Shown one piece after another: positions 26,923-35,792 of a stretch of 64,000 nucleotides of DNA (position 1 is the first letter of the stretch; the number at the start of each line of letters is the position of its first letter). The notes beneath the pieces were generated by a model. The model saw only the letters and a program-made list of their open reading frames with translations, ran no database searches and was not told the origin of the DNA. The stretch comes from Nitrospira sp. (GTDB taxonomy: Bacteria; Nitrospirota; Nitrospiria; Nitrospirales; Nitrospiraceae): contig BQWY01000001.1 of the NCBI GenBank assembly GCA_036984305.1, positions 2,315,501 to 2,379,500 on the forward strand, written 5' to 3'. The position numbers were made by a program, and so were the translations under genes.

Positions 26923-28055
26923 GCGACACCCCGTGCGATCGCCGGTTCATGGCGGAGGCCCTGCGCTTGGCCGCGCGAGGCCGCGGAGCCACCAGCCCCA
27001 ATCCCATGGTCGGCGCCCTGGTCGTGGCGCGCGGCCGGGTGATCGCGAAGGCTTACCACCGACGTGCCGGCGGCCCACATGCCGAGGTACTGGCGTTGGC
27101 GCAGGCCGGTCCAATGGCCCGCGGCGCCACCCTCTATCTCACGCTTGAACCCTGCTGTCACACCCGCAAACTTACGCCGCCCTGCTTGCCACTGATTGTC
27201 ACGGCACAAGTCGCTCGTATCGTCATTGCCATGCCCGATCCGAATCCGGCCGTCGCGGGACGGAGCATTCGCGCCTTGCGCAAGGCTGGCGTCACCGTCA
27301 GCGTCGGGTGCTTTGGAGAGGACGCGGCGGCGCTCAACCGGATCTATGTGCACTGGATGCGCACCGGCCTCCCCTGGGTCGTCCTGAAAGCCGGCATGAC
27401 ACTCGACGGCAAGATTGCCACTGCCTCCGGCGAGTCCCGCTGGATCACCGGCCTGGATTCCCGCGCCCACGCACACCGACTGCGGAGCGAACTCGATGCC
27501 GTCATGGTCGGGGCGGGGACGGTTATCCGTGACAATCCTCAACTGACGGCACGGGTTGCGATCGGCCGCACGCGGCGACAGACGTTGGCGGCTCGGCAGC
27601 CGGCCTGCGTGATCGTGGACGGAACGCTACGGATCTCGCCCCACGCCCACGTGCTACGGACGAGCCGCACGCGGCCCGTGCTGGTGGCGACAACGGAACG
27701 CGCCTCCTCCGTGCGAATCCGACAATTCCAGCGAGGCGGCGCGGAGGTGTTGACGTTCAGGAGCCGACGCGGACTCGTCCCGGTCCGTGCCCTCTTGGCC
27801 GAGCTTGCACGGCGGCGCATCAGCTCAGTATTGTTGGAAGGCGGCAGCACACTGAATGCGGCCGTGTTGCGGGAGGGGCTGGTGAACCAGTTCCGCTTCT
27901 ACGTGGCGCCTCGTCTGCTCGGCGGGCAGGACGCCATCAGCGTCATCGGCGGACGCAGCCCCGCTTCGTTGACCGAGACGATTCCGCTCGGTCAGGTGAC
28001 CTTGGAGCAAGCCGGTAATGATCTCATCATCGACGGGATTGTGCTTTACCACTGA
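26919..28055 (+). CDS. ribD: Bifunctional riboflavin deaminase/reductase
   Basis: 378 residues. The deaminase domain (1-145) has zinc ligands in GGPHAEVLAL and PCCHTRKLTPPC. The reductase domain (about 150-378) has VVLKAGMTLDGKIAT, SRWITG and VLLEGGSTLNAA. It carries out the second and third steps of flavin synthesis. The start is GTG 26919, overlapping the ppdK stop; ATG 26949 is an alternative. The open frame extending back to 26220 lies inside ppdK and is a shadow. ribE is 3.6 kb downstream in the same direction. Confidence 0.94.
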   Translation: MSDTPCDRRFMAEALRLAARGRGATSPNPMVGALVVARGRVIAKAYHRRAGGPHAEVLALAQAGPMARGATLYLTLEPCCHTRKLTPPCLPLIVTAQVARIVIAMPDPNPAVAGRSIRALRKAGVTVSVGCFGEDAAALNRIYVHWMRTGLPWVVLKAGMTLDGKIATASGESRWITGLDSRAHAHRLRSELDAVMVGAGTVIRDNPQLTARVAIGRTRRQTLAARQPACVIVDGTLRISPHAHVLRTSRTRPVLVATTERASSVRIRQFQRGGAEVLTFRSRRGLVPVRALLAELARRRISSVLLEGGSTLNAAVLREGLVNQFRFYVAPRLLGGQDAISVIGGRSPASLTETIPLGQVTLEQAGNDLIIDGIVLYH

Positions 28056-28083
28056 GCCGGGAGCGCACGACAGACCGCGCCCT

Positions 28084-29352
28084 GTGCGCCGGTGGTTTCT
28101 GCCTGTGATCCTCGCACTCGTGGTCGTGACGTTCCCCATCGCCGCTCTGTGCGCAGAATCAACCACGGCGCTCGAAGCGCTCCTGTGGCGCTACGTCGAT
28201 ACACCGGACGGACGGGAGGCCGACGAACTCCTCGACGAGATCCTGCGTCGGGATCGAGCCACTGTGGTCGAAATCACGGCAATCTTTCGAAAGGGGCGGA
28301 CCTACTCTATCCAACCGACCGGCACGCATCCGAGAGTCCCCATCGCTGCGCGAGGACGATGGTACTCCTACGCGCTGGCCGTGCCGCCCGACTACGATCC
28401 GGCCCATCCCTATGGCTTGGTGATCTGTCTCCACGGCGCCGGATTCACGGGCGAGGCGTATCTGGAGCGATGGGAGTCGCGCCTCGGACAACGCTACATA
28501 CTTGCCTGTCCCACCTACACCATGGGAGCGTGGTGGACCCGATCGGCAGAGGAACTCGTGCTGGCGACCATGCGGGACGTGGTGCGCCGGTACCACATCG
28601 ATCCGGAGCGGATTTTTTTGACCGGCATGTCGAATGGCGGGATCGGGGCGTGGATCATCGGCATGCATCACGCCGATGTGTTCGCGGGAATTGCGCCCAT
28701 GGCCTCGGGGATCGACGACGTGCTGTTTCCATTCCTGGCAAACCTGAAGCATACGCCGTGCTATGTCATCCACGGTGCCAAGGATCAGGTCATGCCGGTC
28801 AGACTGAGCCAGGACATCGTCGCCGAGCTCAAGAAACTTGGATATGAGGTGGTGTACCGTGAGCACGAGCGGGAACATCCGATGGCGGGCGGCCATTACT
28901 TTCCCAAGGAGGAATTGCCCGACCTGGTGGCCTGGCTCGACTCACATCGCCGCGATAGCCGGCCGACGTCCCTCGCGCTTGTCCGCGATGCCACACACCT
29001 GGAGCCGTTCGACTGGATCCGTATCGACGCCACCGATCGGATTGCCGCATTTCCAGAAAGCCTCGTCGAAAGTCCCGACCATCTGATCAAACAGCGGGTC
29101 TATGCCAAACTCCTGGCGACCATCGGGGAGGGCAACCGGATCGACGTGGCGGCCGCATTGGTGAAGCGGTACTCGCTCTTTCTGAACGACGATCTCATCG
29201 ACGTCGCGAAACCCCTCACGGTGACCACGAACGGCCGGACGTCTTTCGAGGGCCCGCTCACTGCGTCGGTCGAGACCCTGCTCCGACAGGCGCGCCTGCG
29301 GCAGGATACGCATCGTCTCTATCCCATCCACGTCACCGTCACGGTGCGGTGA
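28084..29352 (+). CDS. Secreted alpha/beta hydrolase (PHB depolymerase/esterase-like)
   Basis: 422 residues from GTG 28084, which gives a clean signal peptide (VRRWFLPVILALVVVTFPIA). The hydrolase core has the oxyanion segment LVICLHGAGF, nucleophile Ser in GMSNGG, acid Asp in HGAKDQVMPV and His in GGHYFP. This resembles LpqC/PHB depolymerase-like esterases. The C-terminal ~110 residues (from about 315) form an extra domain of unknown role. Substrate unknown. It lies 28 bases after ribD, and its stop overlaps the next start. Confidence 0.8.
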   Translation: MRRWFLPVILALVVVTFPIAALCAESTTALEALLWRYVDTPDGREADELLDEILRRDRATVVEITAIFRKGRTYSIQPTGTHPRVPIAARGRWYSYALAVPPDYDPAHPYGLVICLHGAGFTGEAYLERWESRLGQRYILACPTYTMGAWWTRSAEELVLATMRDVVRRYHIDPERIFLTGMSNGGIGAWIIGMHHADVFAGIAPMASGIDDVLFPFLANLKHTPCYVIHGAKDQVMPVRLSQDIVAELKKLGYEVVYREHEREHPMAGGHYFPKEELPDLVAWLDSHRRDSRPTSLALVRDATHLEPFDWIRIDATDRIAAFPESLVESPDHLIKQRVYAKLLATIGEGNRIDVAAALVKRYSLFLNDDLIDVAKPLTVTTNGRTSFEGPLTASVETLLRQARLRQDTHRLYPIHVTVTVR

Positions 29353-30161
29353 TGAGACTTCCGTGGCGGTACGATGCACGGGTGATGGCGGTGGTCTGTC
29401 TCTCGGCTGTCTTGGCTGTTTCCACCGCCGTGGATCCGGTGCGCGCGAAAACCTGCACGCTGCCGACGTACTATGCCGGCATGCCTTATCCGGTCGAAGA
29501 GGTCGCGCCACGATGGACGTGCCAGGTTCAGAACGTGGTGGCAAACTCGACGACCGCCAACAAAATGGGGCCCGTCCGTCTGCGGATTCCTTTTCACGCA
29601 TACGATTATCTCTTAGATCATCCCGACATCGCGGCGGCGCTGGTCAACCGCCTGGATCTCGGCCCGTACAAGGCCGAGATGAAAGGCCCGGGACGGTTCT
29701 GGGGCACCGACGGCGAAGGGAACCAAGGCCTCGTGCAAATCTTGCATCAGGGTGACGGCGCGCGCATGTATCTTTTGGATGGAACGCACGACGGACGCAT
29801 CCTGCCGCAACTGCGTGGCACGGCCGTCGTGCTCGTCCAGGCAAGACCTTCGACCCTACCGGACGGCATTGAGACGGTGGAAGCGGACATCGTCGCCTAC
29901 CTTCAGGTCCACAATCGCTTCATTGCGGGTGCCGCGGCGCTCCTGCGCCCCATGGCCGGAGCACTCGTCCGTCGTCAAATGCAAAAGGCCGTCCAAGCCG
30001 CAGTCGGGTTAAGCAACGCGATGCGGACGGATCCCGATCGCGTCCTGTTCGAAGCAACCGACCCGCCCTCCTTGCCGGACCAGGCCGTGGATTTCCTTCA
30101 AGCGACATTATCGGCCTTCCAAGACCCCGGCAAGCGTTCTCACACTGTCACCCCGCCATGA
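29352..30161 (+). CDS. Exported protein of unknown function
   Basis: 269 residues. The ATG at 29352 overlaps the preceding stop (ATGA). A signal peptide (VMAVVCLSAVLAVSTAV) is followed by a cysteine pair (KTCTLP, RWTCQV) and a mixed alpha/beta region. Family not recognised. Coupled on both sides (stop overlaps the MFS start), so it likely works with the hydrolase and the transporter. Confidence 0.72.
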   Translation: MRLPWRYDARVMAVVCLSAVLAVSTAVDPVRAKTCTLPTYYAGMPYPVEEVAPRWTCQVQNVVANSTTANKMGPVRLRIPFHAYDYLLDHPDIAAALVNRLDLGPYKAEMKGPGRFWGTDGEGNQGLVQILHQGDGARMYLLDGTHDGRILPQLRGTAVVLVQARPSTLPDGIETVEADIVAYLQVHNRFIAGAAALLRPMAGALVRRQMQKAVQAAVGLSNAMRTDPDRVLFEATDPPSLPDQAVDFLQATLSAFQDPGKRSHTVTPP

Positions 30162-31333
30162 CCATCGCCCGCACCTTCGGACTCCTTTGCACCATCGGTA
30201 TCTTCTGCTTCGTCAGTTACAACATGGTGCGCATGCCGGTCTTGTCGCTCTTCGCCGAGCAACTCGGCGCGGGACCGGAGTTGATCGGATTGATCGTGTC
30301 CGTGTCCACCCTGACCGGCGTCTTTCTCAAGCTTCCGTCCGGCGCGTTGTCGGACATCTATGGGAGAAAATTCCTGCTGCGCATCGGCGTGCTGGCCTTC
30401 GGTCTGCCGCCCTTTGCGTATCCATTTGTACACGACACCGACACGTTGACGGTCCTCCGATCCGTCCACGGTCTGGCAACCGCGATCTTCGCCCCGAGCG
30501 CGCTGGCCACGGTGGCCCAACTGTACAAGGAGCGCCGTGGCGCCGCGCTGGGCGTGTATACCGCCTGCACGCAATCGGGCGCGTTGCTGGGACCGTTCAT
30601 CGGCGGATGGCTCGTCGTCATCGCCGGATTTGACGCCGCCTTCGTCACGGCGGGCCTGTGTGGTCTGACCGCCGTCGTGATCTTCTTCAACTTGCATCTC
30701 GACGAACCCCCACCACGCGTTACGGAACGCGGCCTGCGCCCTGTTCTCTGGGAAATGTGGAAGGGTTTCACCGTGGTCGCCCGCAATACGCGCGTGCTCG
30801 TCACGAGTGCGACCGACGGCGCCAAGATGATCGCGAACGGCGCGCTCATGGCGTTTTTGCCGCTCTATGGCCTGTCGGTTGGATTGAACGCATGGCAGAC
30901 CGGGCTCCTGTTCAGCGTGCAGGCCGTCACGTCGTTCTTCTCGCGGCCAATCATGGGCCGCGTGTCGGATCGAGTGGGGCGCAAGCCGCTCATCCTCATC
31001 GGCCTCTGCATCTGCGCGGCAACCTTCGTCACCATTCCCCACGTGACCTGGTTTCCTGCGCTACTGGTCTTGGCCTCGGGATTCGGGTATGGTGAAGCGG
31101 TCGTGACCTCGTCTACTTCGGCCTTTGTGGCCGACCTCTCGGAATTGAAAACGCTCGGAGCGGGGATGGGCATGCAGGGAACGATCGGCGACATCGGTCA
31201 CGCGAGCGGTCCGCTCTTGGCCGGCGTGTTGATCGCAAGCCTGAGCTATCAGCAGGCATTTCTCATCATCGCGGGTGTCCAAGTCGCCGCCGCCGGTCTC
31301 TTCTGGATCACCATGCGACAGTACCCTCGGTAA
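30158..31333 (+). CDS. MFS transporter
   Basis: 391 residues with about 12 hydrophobic segments. The conserved loop between helices 2 and 3 is seen as GALSDIYGRKFLLRIG and its second-half copy as GRVSDRVGRKPLILIG. This fits 12-TM drug/metabolite:proton exporters (DHA1-like). The substrate is unknown; its place inside the ribD-ribE cluster allows a guess of flavin or another small metabolite. The start overlaps the upstream stop. Confidence 0.88.
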   Translation: MTIARTFGLLCTIGIFCFVSYNMVRMPVLSLFAEQLGAGPELIGLIVSVSTLTGVFLKLPSGALSDIYGRKFLLRIGVLAFGLPPFAYPFVHDTDTLTVLRSVHGLATAIFAPSALATVAQLYKERRGAALGVYTACTQSGALLGPFIGGWLVVIAGFDAAFVTAGLCGLTAVVIFFNLHLDEPPPRVTERGLRPVLWEMWKGFTVVARNTRVLVTSATDGAKMIANGALMAFLPLYGLSVGLNAWQTGLLFSVQAVTSFFSRPIMGRVSDRVGRKPLILIGLCICAATFVTIPHVTWFPALLVLASGFGYGEAVVTSSTSAFVADLSELKTLGAGMGMQGTIGDIGHASGPLLAGVLIASLSYQQAFLIIAGVQVAAAGLFWITMRQYPR

Positions 31334-31516
31334 AGGCGAGACGAACGCCTCCTCCGGTCCGTTTCGCCAATTCAACGGCTCGACGGTCACCATGCCGAAT
31401 AGGCCGATGACGAGTGCGAGCGGCGACGGAAGTCGCCAGCTCGATCGACCGGACCGTTGAAACGCGATCGAGGCGTACGCGAAACTGGAGAGCATTACTC
31501 AACGCAATGTAAATGT

Positions 31517-31522
31517 TATAAT
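31517..31522 (+). promoter_or_regulatory. Extended -10 promoter element before the small membrane gene and ribE
   Basis: A perfect TATAAT preceded by TG one base away (TGTTATAAT) stands out in GC-rich DNA, 16 bases before the ATG at 31539. No good -35 box is present, as expected for an extended -10 promoter. It would give ribE transcription independent of ribD. Confidence 0.45.
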
Positions 31523-31538
31523 TCGGGACGGTCAACTT

Positions 31539-31646
31539 ATGGACGGCAATCGCATCATCGAGCTCCTGGTTCTCTTCTTCTTCATCTTGCTGGTGGTCAT
31601 GTTCATTCACGTCCTGAAACGCGTGCTCAAGAAGGAAGACGAGTAG
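31539..31646 (+). CDS. 35-residue single-helix membrane peptide
   Basis: A short frame, MDGNRIIELLVLFFFILLV onward, with a single membrane helix (about residues 7-25) and a basic tail ending KRVLKKEDE. Its stop codon shares a base with the ribE GTG start, so translation is coupled. The composition, the positive C-terminal flank and the promoter-like element just upstream support that it is a real gene. No family is recognised. Confidence 0.6.
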   Translation: MDGNRIIELLVLFFFILLVVMFIHVLKRVLKKEDE

Positions 31647-32302
31647 TGTTCACCGGCATCGTCGAAGAAATGGGGGCCGTCGCGGCCATGGAGAAAAGCC
31701 TGACCGGCACCAAGATGTCGATTCTGGCCTCCAGCGTGCTCGGCGATCTCAAGGTCGGCGACAGCATCAGCGTCAACGGTACCTGCCTGACCGTCGTGAC
31801 GCGGGGCGAGCGCGACTTTTCCGTCGACGTCTCTCCCGAGACCTTGTCGGTCACCACCATGGGACAACTCGTGCCGGGCTCGCCCGTCAACCTCGAGCGG
31901 GCCATGCAACTCAACGAGCGGATTGGCGGCCATCTCGTGGCCGGCCATGTAGATGGGCTGGGCACGATTCGAGGACGCCACCAGGAGGGGAATGCCGTCT
32001 ACATCGTCATCGAAGCCCCGCCGGACGTCCTTCGTTATTGCGTCGTCAAAGGATCGATCACGGTCGACGGGATCAGCTTGACCATCAATGAAGTGTCGGA
32101 TCGAACCTTTTCCGTGGCCATCATCCCGCACACCGCGACGATCACGACACTCGGCCTCAAGCAGGTGAACGATTCGGTGAACCTCGAATCCGACCTCATC
32201 GGCAAATACGTCGAGCGACTGCTTCAGGAACGGAGTGTGACGCAGAGGAAAGCGGCACCGGTCATCGACCGGGACTACCTTCAGAAGCGGGGCCTTCTGT
32301 GA
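31646..32302 (+). CDS. ribE: Riboflavin synthase alpha chain
   Basis: 218 residues with two lumazine-binding repeats. The first starts VFTGIVEEMGAVAAME, with SISVNGTCLTVV; the second, about residue 98 onward, has GHLVAGHVDGLGTIR and ITVDGISLTINEV. The enzyme dismutates two dimethylribityllumazines to riboflavin. The GTG start overlaps the upstream stop and gives the standard N-terminus. The stop overlaps the GTG of the next gene. ribA/ribB and ribH are not in the window. Confidence 0.93.
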   Translation: MFTGIVEEMGAVAAMEKSLTGTKMSILASSVLGDLKVGDSISVNGTCLTVVTRGERDFSVDVSPETLSVTTMGQLVPGSPVNLERAMQLNERIGGHLVAGHVDGLGTIRGRHQEGNAVYIVIEAPPDVLRYCVVKGSITVDGISLTINEVSDRTFSVAIIPHTATITTLGLKQVNDSVNLESDLIGKYVERLLQERSVTQRKAAPVIDRDYLQKRGLL

Positions 32303-33060
32303 AGGCAGGACGGACGTCGCGCCCGTCGTATCGCTTCCCCTTCATGCTGATTGCGCTGCTGGCGACTAGCCTCACACTCGATCCAGCGCATGCGGCTTGG
32401 GAGGCGGGATATACGCTCATCGACTATGGGATCACGCTCGAAGACGGTCAGCGCGAGATCGTCCTCGATGCGGATGAGTTAGGCCGGCCGTTCTCCGGAG
32501 AAATACTTTGGGTCGTCGACGGGAACTGTCACGTCCGCACGCAGCCGGCGATCACCTCGCAACCAGCATCGGAGTGGACACCCCTGCGCGATAGCGGTCT
32601 GTACGATGGACATCCGGGCCATGCCCTCGTCAAGGACGTCCAGGCCATCGCGATCGCTGCCGAAAAAGGGACCTGCGCACTGGGCGGCAAGGACGGAGAA
32701 TTCATCAGCCTCGCGCCGGCCGAGAACCATCCGGTCAAGACCTCTGCGGCGCCTCTCGGGGGCACCGTCTTTTTGGTCCGGCCGAGTTCGTTTCTCTGGC
32801 CCAAGACGCTCACGGTCAAGGCTGGAACACGCGTCGTCTGGATCTACGCGGACGGTCAGAAAAGTCAGCATACAATCACGAGCGGCACCTGTGATGGGGC
32901 GACCTGTCCGGACTCCGGCCAACTCTTCGACAGCGCGCTCACACTCGTCAAACCCGGCGACCGGTTCGAGCACATCTTCGATACACCTGGCTCCTATCCC
33001 TACCATTGCAATACTCACACCGCCGTGATGCAGGGAACGATTCAGGTACTCCCTCGATAA
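32299..33060 (+). CDS. Secreted cupredoxin (plastocyanin-like) protein
   Basis: 253 residues with a signal peptide (FMLIALLATSLTLDPAHA). A ~120-residue N-terminal part is of unknown type. The C-terminal ~100 residues form a blue-copper fold with ligands His (GQKSQHTI), then Cys, His and Met in YHCNTHTAVMQG. It should carry electrons in the periplasm. Translationally coupled to ribE (4-base overlap), which is odd for a copper protein. A partner is not evident; NirK is 18 kb away. Confidence 0.85.
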   Translation: MKAGRTSRPSYRFPFMLIALLATSLTLDPAHAAWEAGYTLIDYGITLEDGQREIVLDADELGRPFSGEILWVVDGNCHVRTQPAITSQPASEWTPLRDSGLYDGHPGHALVKDVQAIAIAAEKGTCALGGKDGEFISLAPAENHPVKTSAAPLGGTVFLVRPSSFLWPKTLTVKAGTRVVWIYADGQKSQHTITSGTCDGATCPDSGQLFDSALTLVKPGDRFEHIFDTPGSYPYHCNTHTAVMQGTIQVLPR

Positions 33061-33085
33061 TCCAGCCCCACTCCGATCTCCGTAT

Positions 33086-34762
33086 TCACCCCAAATGCTG
33101 CGACAGCCGCAAGGCCAGCGCGACCAACGCACGCACCGGGTTGGCCGCGGTGCTCAACGGCATCACCGACATGTCGCAGACGTACAGGCGCTGCGTGCCC
33201 ACCACCCGTAGATCTTCATCCACCACTGAATGAGGGGCAAACGGCGCATCGAGATGCGGTCGGTAGGGCATTCGCAAACTGCCGGCCGCATGATGGACCG
33301 TCCCCCATCCGAACCCGAGCCCTCCATCCCCGTACCGCGCATTGTTCGTCGGCTGCGCGGGCTGTCCGCTGAACCGGAACTGCGAGAAGATTCGCCCGGT
33401 CACCTCATTCAGCACGTCCCAGGTGCCTTGAGGATTCTTGCTCCACCCGGCCACCGCGGGAAAGCGAGAGCCCGCCAGATAATCGGCCCAACTCTGGTTG
33501 CGAAACGCGACCTCCGGTACATAGCCGAATGGCGGAGCCGGTTTGACCTCGTTGTTCTCATCGAGGCAGTTCCCGAAGCTGAACTTGATGTCGACACGCG
33601 CCGCCCCGCCCGTCAGGGCCGGGCCGGCCGCGCCAGGATCGTTGTCCCGCAAATGCCAATACTCGTGGTTGATGTTCATCTCGACGTTGAACGGATAACG
33701 GATCTCATGGCTCCCGACGCGATGTCCCTTCGAATAGAAGACGATCTTGGCGTGATCCTCGCGTCCCAAGGCGACATTTCCGATGTCCGTCACGAACGTC
33801 GTAATCTCGCTCGACGTGGGATGATCGGTGAGGCCGCGACCCACGAGATCCTTCACCGGCTGCGGTAACCACGGATACAGGCTCGAGCGACGGAGCAGCT
33901 TTGGACTTTCGATAGAACCCGCGGCCAGGACAACCGTTCCAGCTTTGAAATAGCGGGCTTGCCCGGTCCTGGTATTGCGGGCGACAACGGCAACGTGGCC
34001 GCCATGGTCCTGCACGTCTTCCACATACTGATTCACGAGCAGATGCAAACCCGGCCCGTCGCCGTGGCTGACGCCCGGCGTCAGTCCCAGCTGGTTCACC
34101 AGCAGCTCGGCCGTATTGAACACGCCGGTGCCCTCCGTGAAGAACTCGTCCTTCGGCGTACCATCAGGTTTCAGATACGGCTGGTGCAAGGCGCGTGGGG
34201 TTTGCTCGATCACGAAGTCGGCACTGAGCGGGGACTGCTGCAAGCGCTCGACCACGTCTTCGGCTGTTTTTCCCATCGACTCGGACTCGTTCATCGTCCG
34301 CCCGGCCAGGTCGAGAAGCCCCCCAGCCAGGTCCTGACGCACCCGCGCGGGAAAATAGTCGAGTTCCCATCCTTGGATCGTGGGGATCAGCCCCGACCAA
34401 AAAATCGACCGACCCCCGAAATTCAGCTGCGGCTTCTCGCCGATGTAGTTCTGCGTCCCGCTATCGCCGGCTTGCCAGAACGTATCGCATCCGAAATGCC
34501 TGGCAAGACTGCTGTTCGGAAATCGGCAAATGTTGTAGACGTGGGTGGGATAGAGGAACGATCCGGCCTCGAGCACGAGAATGCGTTTCTGTGAACCGAG
34601 CCGATCCGCCAGATCATCGGCCAGCACCCCGCCCCCGATCCCGGAACCGACGATGATAATGTCGAAATCGTCTCGCCAGCCCATGTATTGCAGAAACAAA
34701 CGCTCCCGCGCCGCCGTCTCATCCGACACGAAATTCACATAGGTAGAGGGGGTAAAGGTCAT
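33086..34762 (-). CDS. GMC family oxidoreductase
   Basis: 558 residues. The FAD-binding Rossmann motif is DFDIIIVGSGIGGGVLADDL at about residue 33; NFGGRSIFWSG and VVLAAGSIESPKLL follow; the C-terminal GMC domain has the active-site His region GTVHHAAGSLRMP and NPVRALVALA. GMC enzymes oxidise alcohols, sugars or sterols. No signal peptide is obvious, so it is probably cytoplasmic. No partner gene is recognised. Convergent with the cupredoxin gene, 26 bases apart. Confidence 0.88.
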   Translation of the reverse strand: MTFTPSTYVNFVSDETAARERLFLQYMGWRDDFDIIIVGSGIGGGVLADDLADRLGSQKRILVLEAGSFLYPTHVYNICRFPNSSLARHFGCDTFWQAGDSGTQNYIGEKPQLNFGGRSIFWSGLIPTIQGWELDYFPARVRQDLAGGLLDLAGRTMNESESMGKTAEDVVERLQQSPLSADFVIEQTPRALHQPYLKPDGTPKDEFFTEGTGVFNTAELLVNQLGLTPGVSHGDGPGLHLLVNQYVEDVQDHGGHVAVVARNTRTGQARYFKAGTVVLAAGSIESPKLLRRSSLYPWLPQPVKDLVGRGLTDHPTSSEITTFVTDIGNVALGREDHAKIVFYSKGHRVGSHEIRYPFNVEMNINHEYWHLRDNDPGAAGPALTGGAARVDIKFSFGNCLDENNEVKPAPPFGYVPEVAFRNQSWADYLAGSRFPAVAGWSKNPQGTWDVLNEVTGRIFSQFRFSGQPAQPTNNARYGDGGLGFGWGTVHHAAGSLRMPYRPHLDAPFAPHSVVDEDLRVVGTQRLYVCDMSVMPLSTAANPVRALVALALRLSQHLG

Positions 34763-35046
34763 AAGAGTCTCCCAAAGTATGCGGGGTGTTGCTCCGGCTT
34801 GTTTACACGGGAATCCTTCGGCAGTCGATCAGCGGCATGATAAGGAAATAGATGGGGAAAGGCCACCGGAGGAGTGCTTCAATGGAGCAGCTTTGTCGGG
34901 CACTTCGTGAGACCACGGCAAAGGCGAGCATGAAGCGGGTTCAGAGAAGTGGGCGGGTCAAGCCAGAACCTGTGGGTCATTCGACAAGGCCGACATCATC
35001 GTGCGGACTCGCAGGGCTTCATCCCTGCTCCCATGGCTCTCATCAC

Positions 35047-35640
35047 TCACTCCTTGGGCAAGGGGAACGTGATGACCAGGCCTCCCATGACGTCGTCGAG
35101 CTTGAAATCCGATTTGGGGCTGCGGGGATGGGTGTTATGGCAATCGATGCAGGAACTCGTGATGGCGCGGTCGGCATAGACAGCACCGAACACCTGGACT
35201 CCGTCACGTTGGAAGGTTCCGTAATACGGACGATTCGGACGGTTCTCGACGGCCTTGAGCCCTTCCCGTTCGAACTCCGTGCTCGGTGTGCTGGCCTTAT
35301 TCACCGGCCATTGACTGATCAGACGGTATTTCATGTGCGGGCTTGTCAACTCGGCCATTTCACTGGTCTCTTGCAGCAATTGCACGGGCAGCGGGAGTCC
35401 ATGCACGTCCCGCCAGTCCTCCGACGCTTCGGCCACGCGCTCTTGATGGAGCCGGTTGACGATTTCGATCGTGTAGAAATGCCGATGGGCCATGATGACG
35501 GCGCGCAAATAGTCGGCAACGACCTTTGGAGAAATACCCACCGCGGTGTTTATCTGCTTCTCGACAGCATAAATATTCGAGGCAGCCACCGCAATGGTGG
35601 TGGCCGCGACGATGATGCAACGCAACGCTCTATTGGTCAT
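35047..35640 (-). CDS. Tll0287-like (DUF3365) haem protein
   Basis: 197 residues. The ATG at 35640 has an AGAGAGGA site. An N-terminal signal/anchor (CIIVAATTIAVAASNIYA) is followed by a helical sensor-like domain of the DUF3365/Tll0287 type and a single c-type haem site CIDCH at residues 164-168 (SSCIDCHNTHP). It would be a periplasmic monohaem protein, possibly a redox or gas sensor. No kinase or other domain is attached. Confidence 0.8.
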   Translation of the reverse strand: MTNRALRCIIVAATTIAVAASNIYAVEKQINTAVGISPKVVADYLRAVIMAHRHFYTIEIVNRLHQERVAEASEDWRDVHGLPLPVQLLQETSEMAELTSPHMKYRLISQWPVNKASTPSTEFEREGLKAVENRPNRPYYGTFQRDGVQVFGAVYADRAITSSCIDCHNTHPRSPKSDFKLDDVMGGLVITFPLPKE

Positions 35641-35792
35641 GAGATCCTCTCTTCTTTCCATGTCGGCGGTGGGACTGCCGGACTCTTCGCCTCGTGACGC
35701 CGCACTGCGACCGTCACAATGAATGCGTTTGATCTGAAATGGAAACGGTTCGCGTCTGCTTCAGCACCGTGCCTGAAGTTCCCCTCTGTCGT

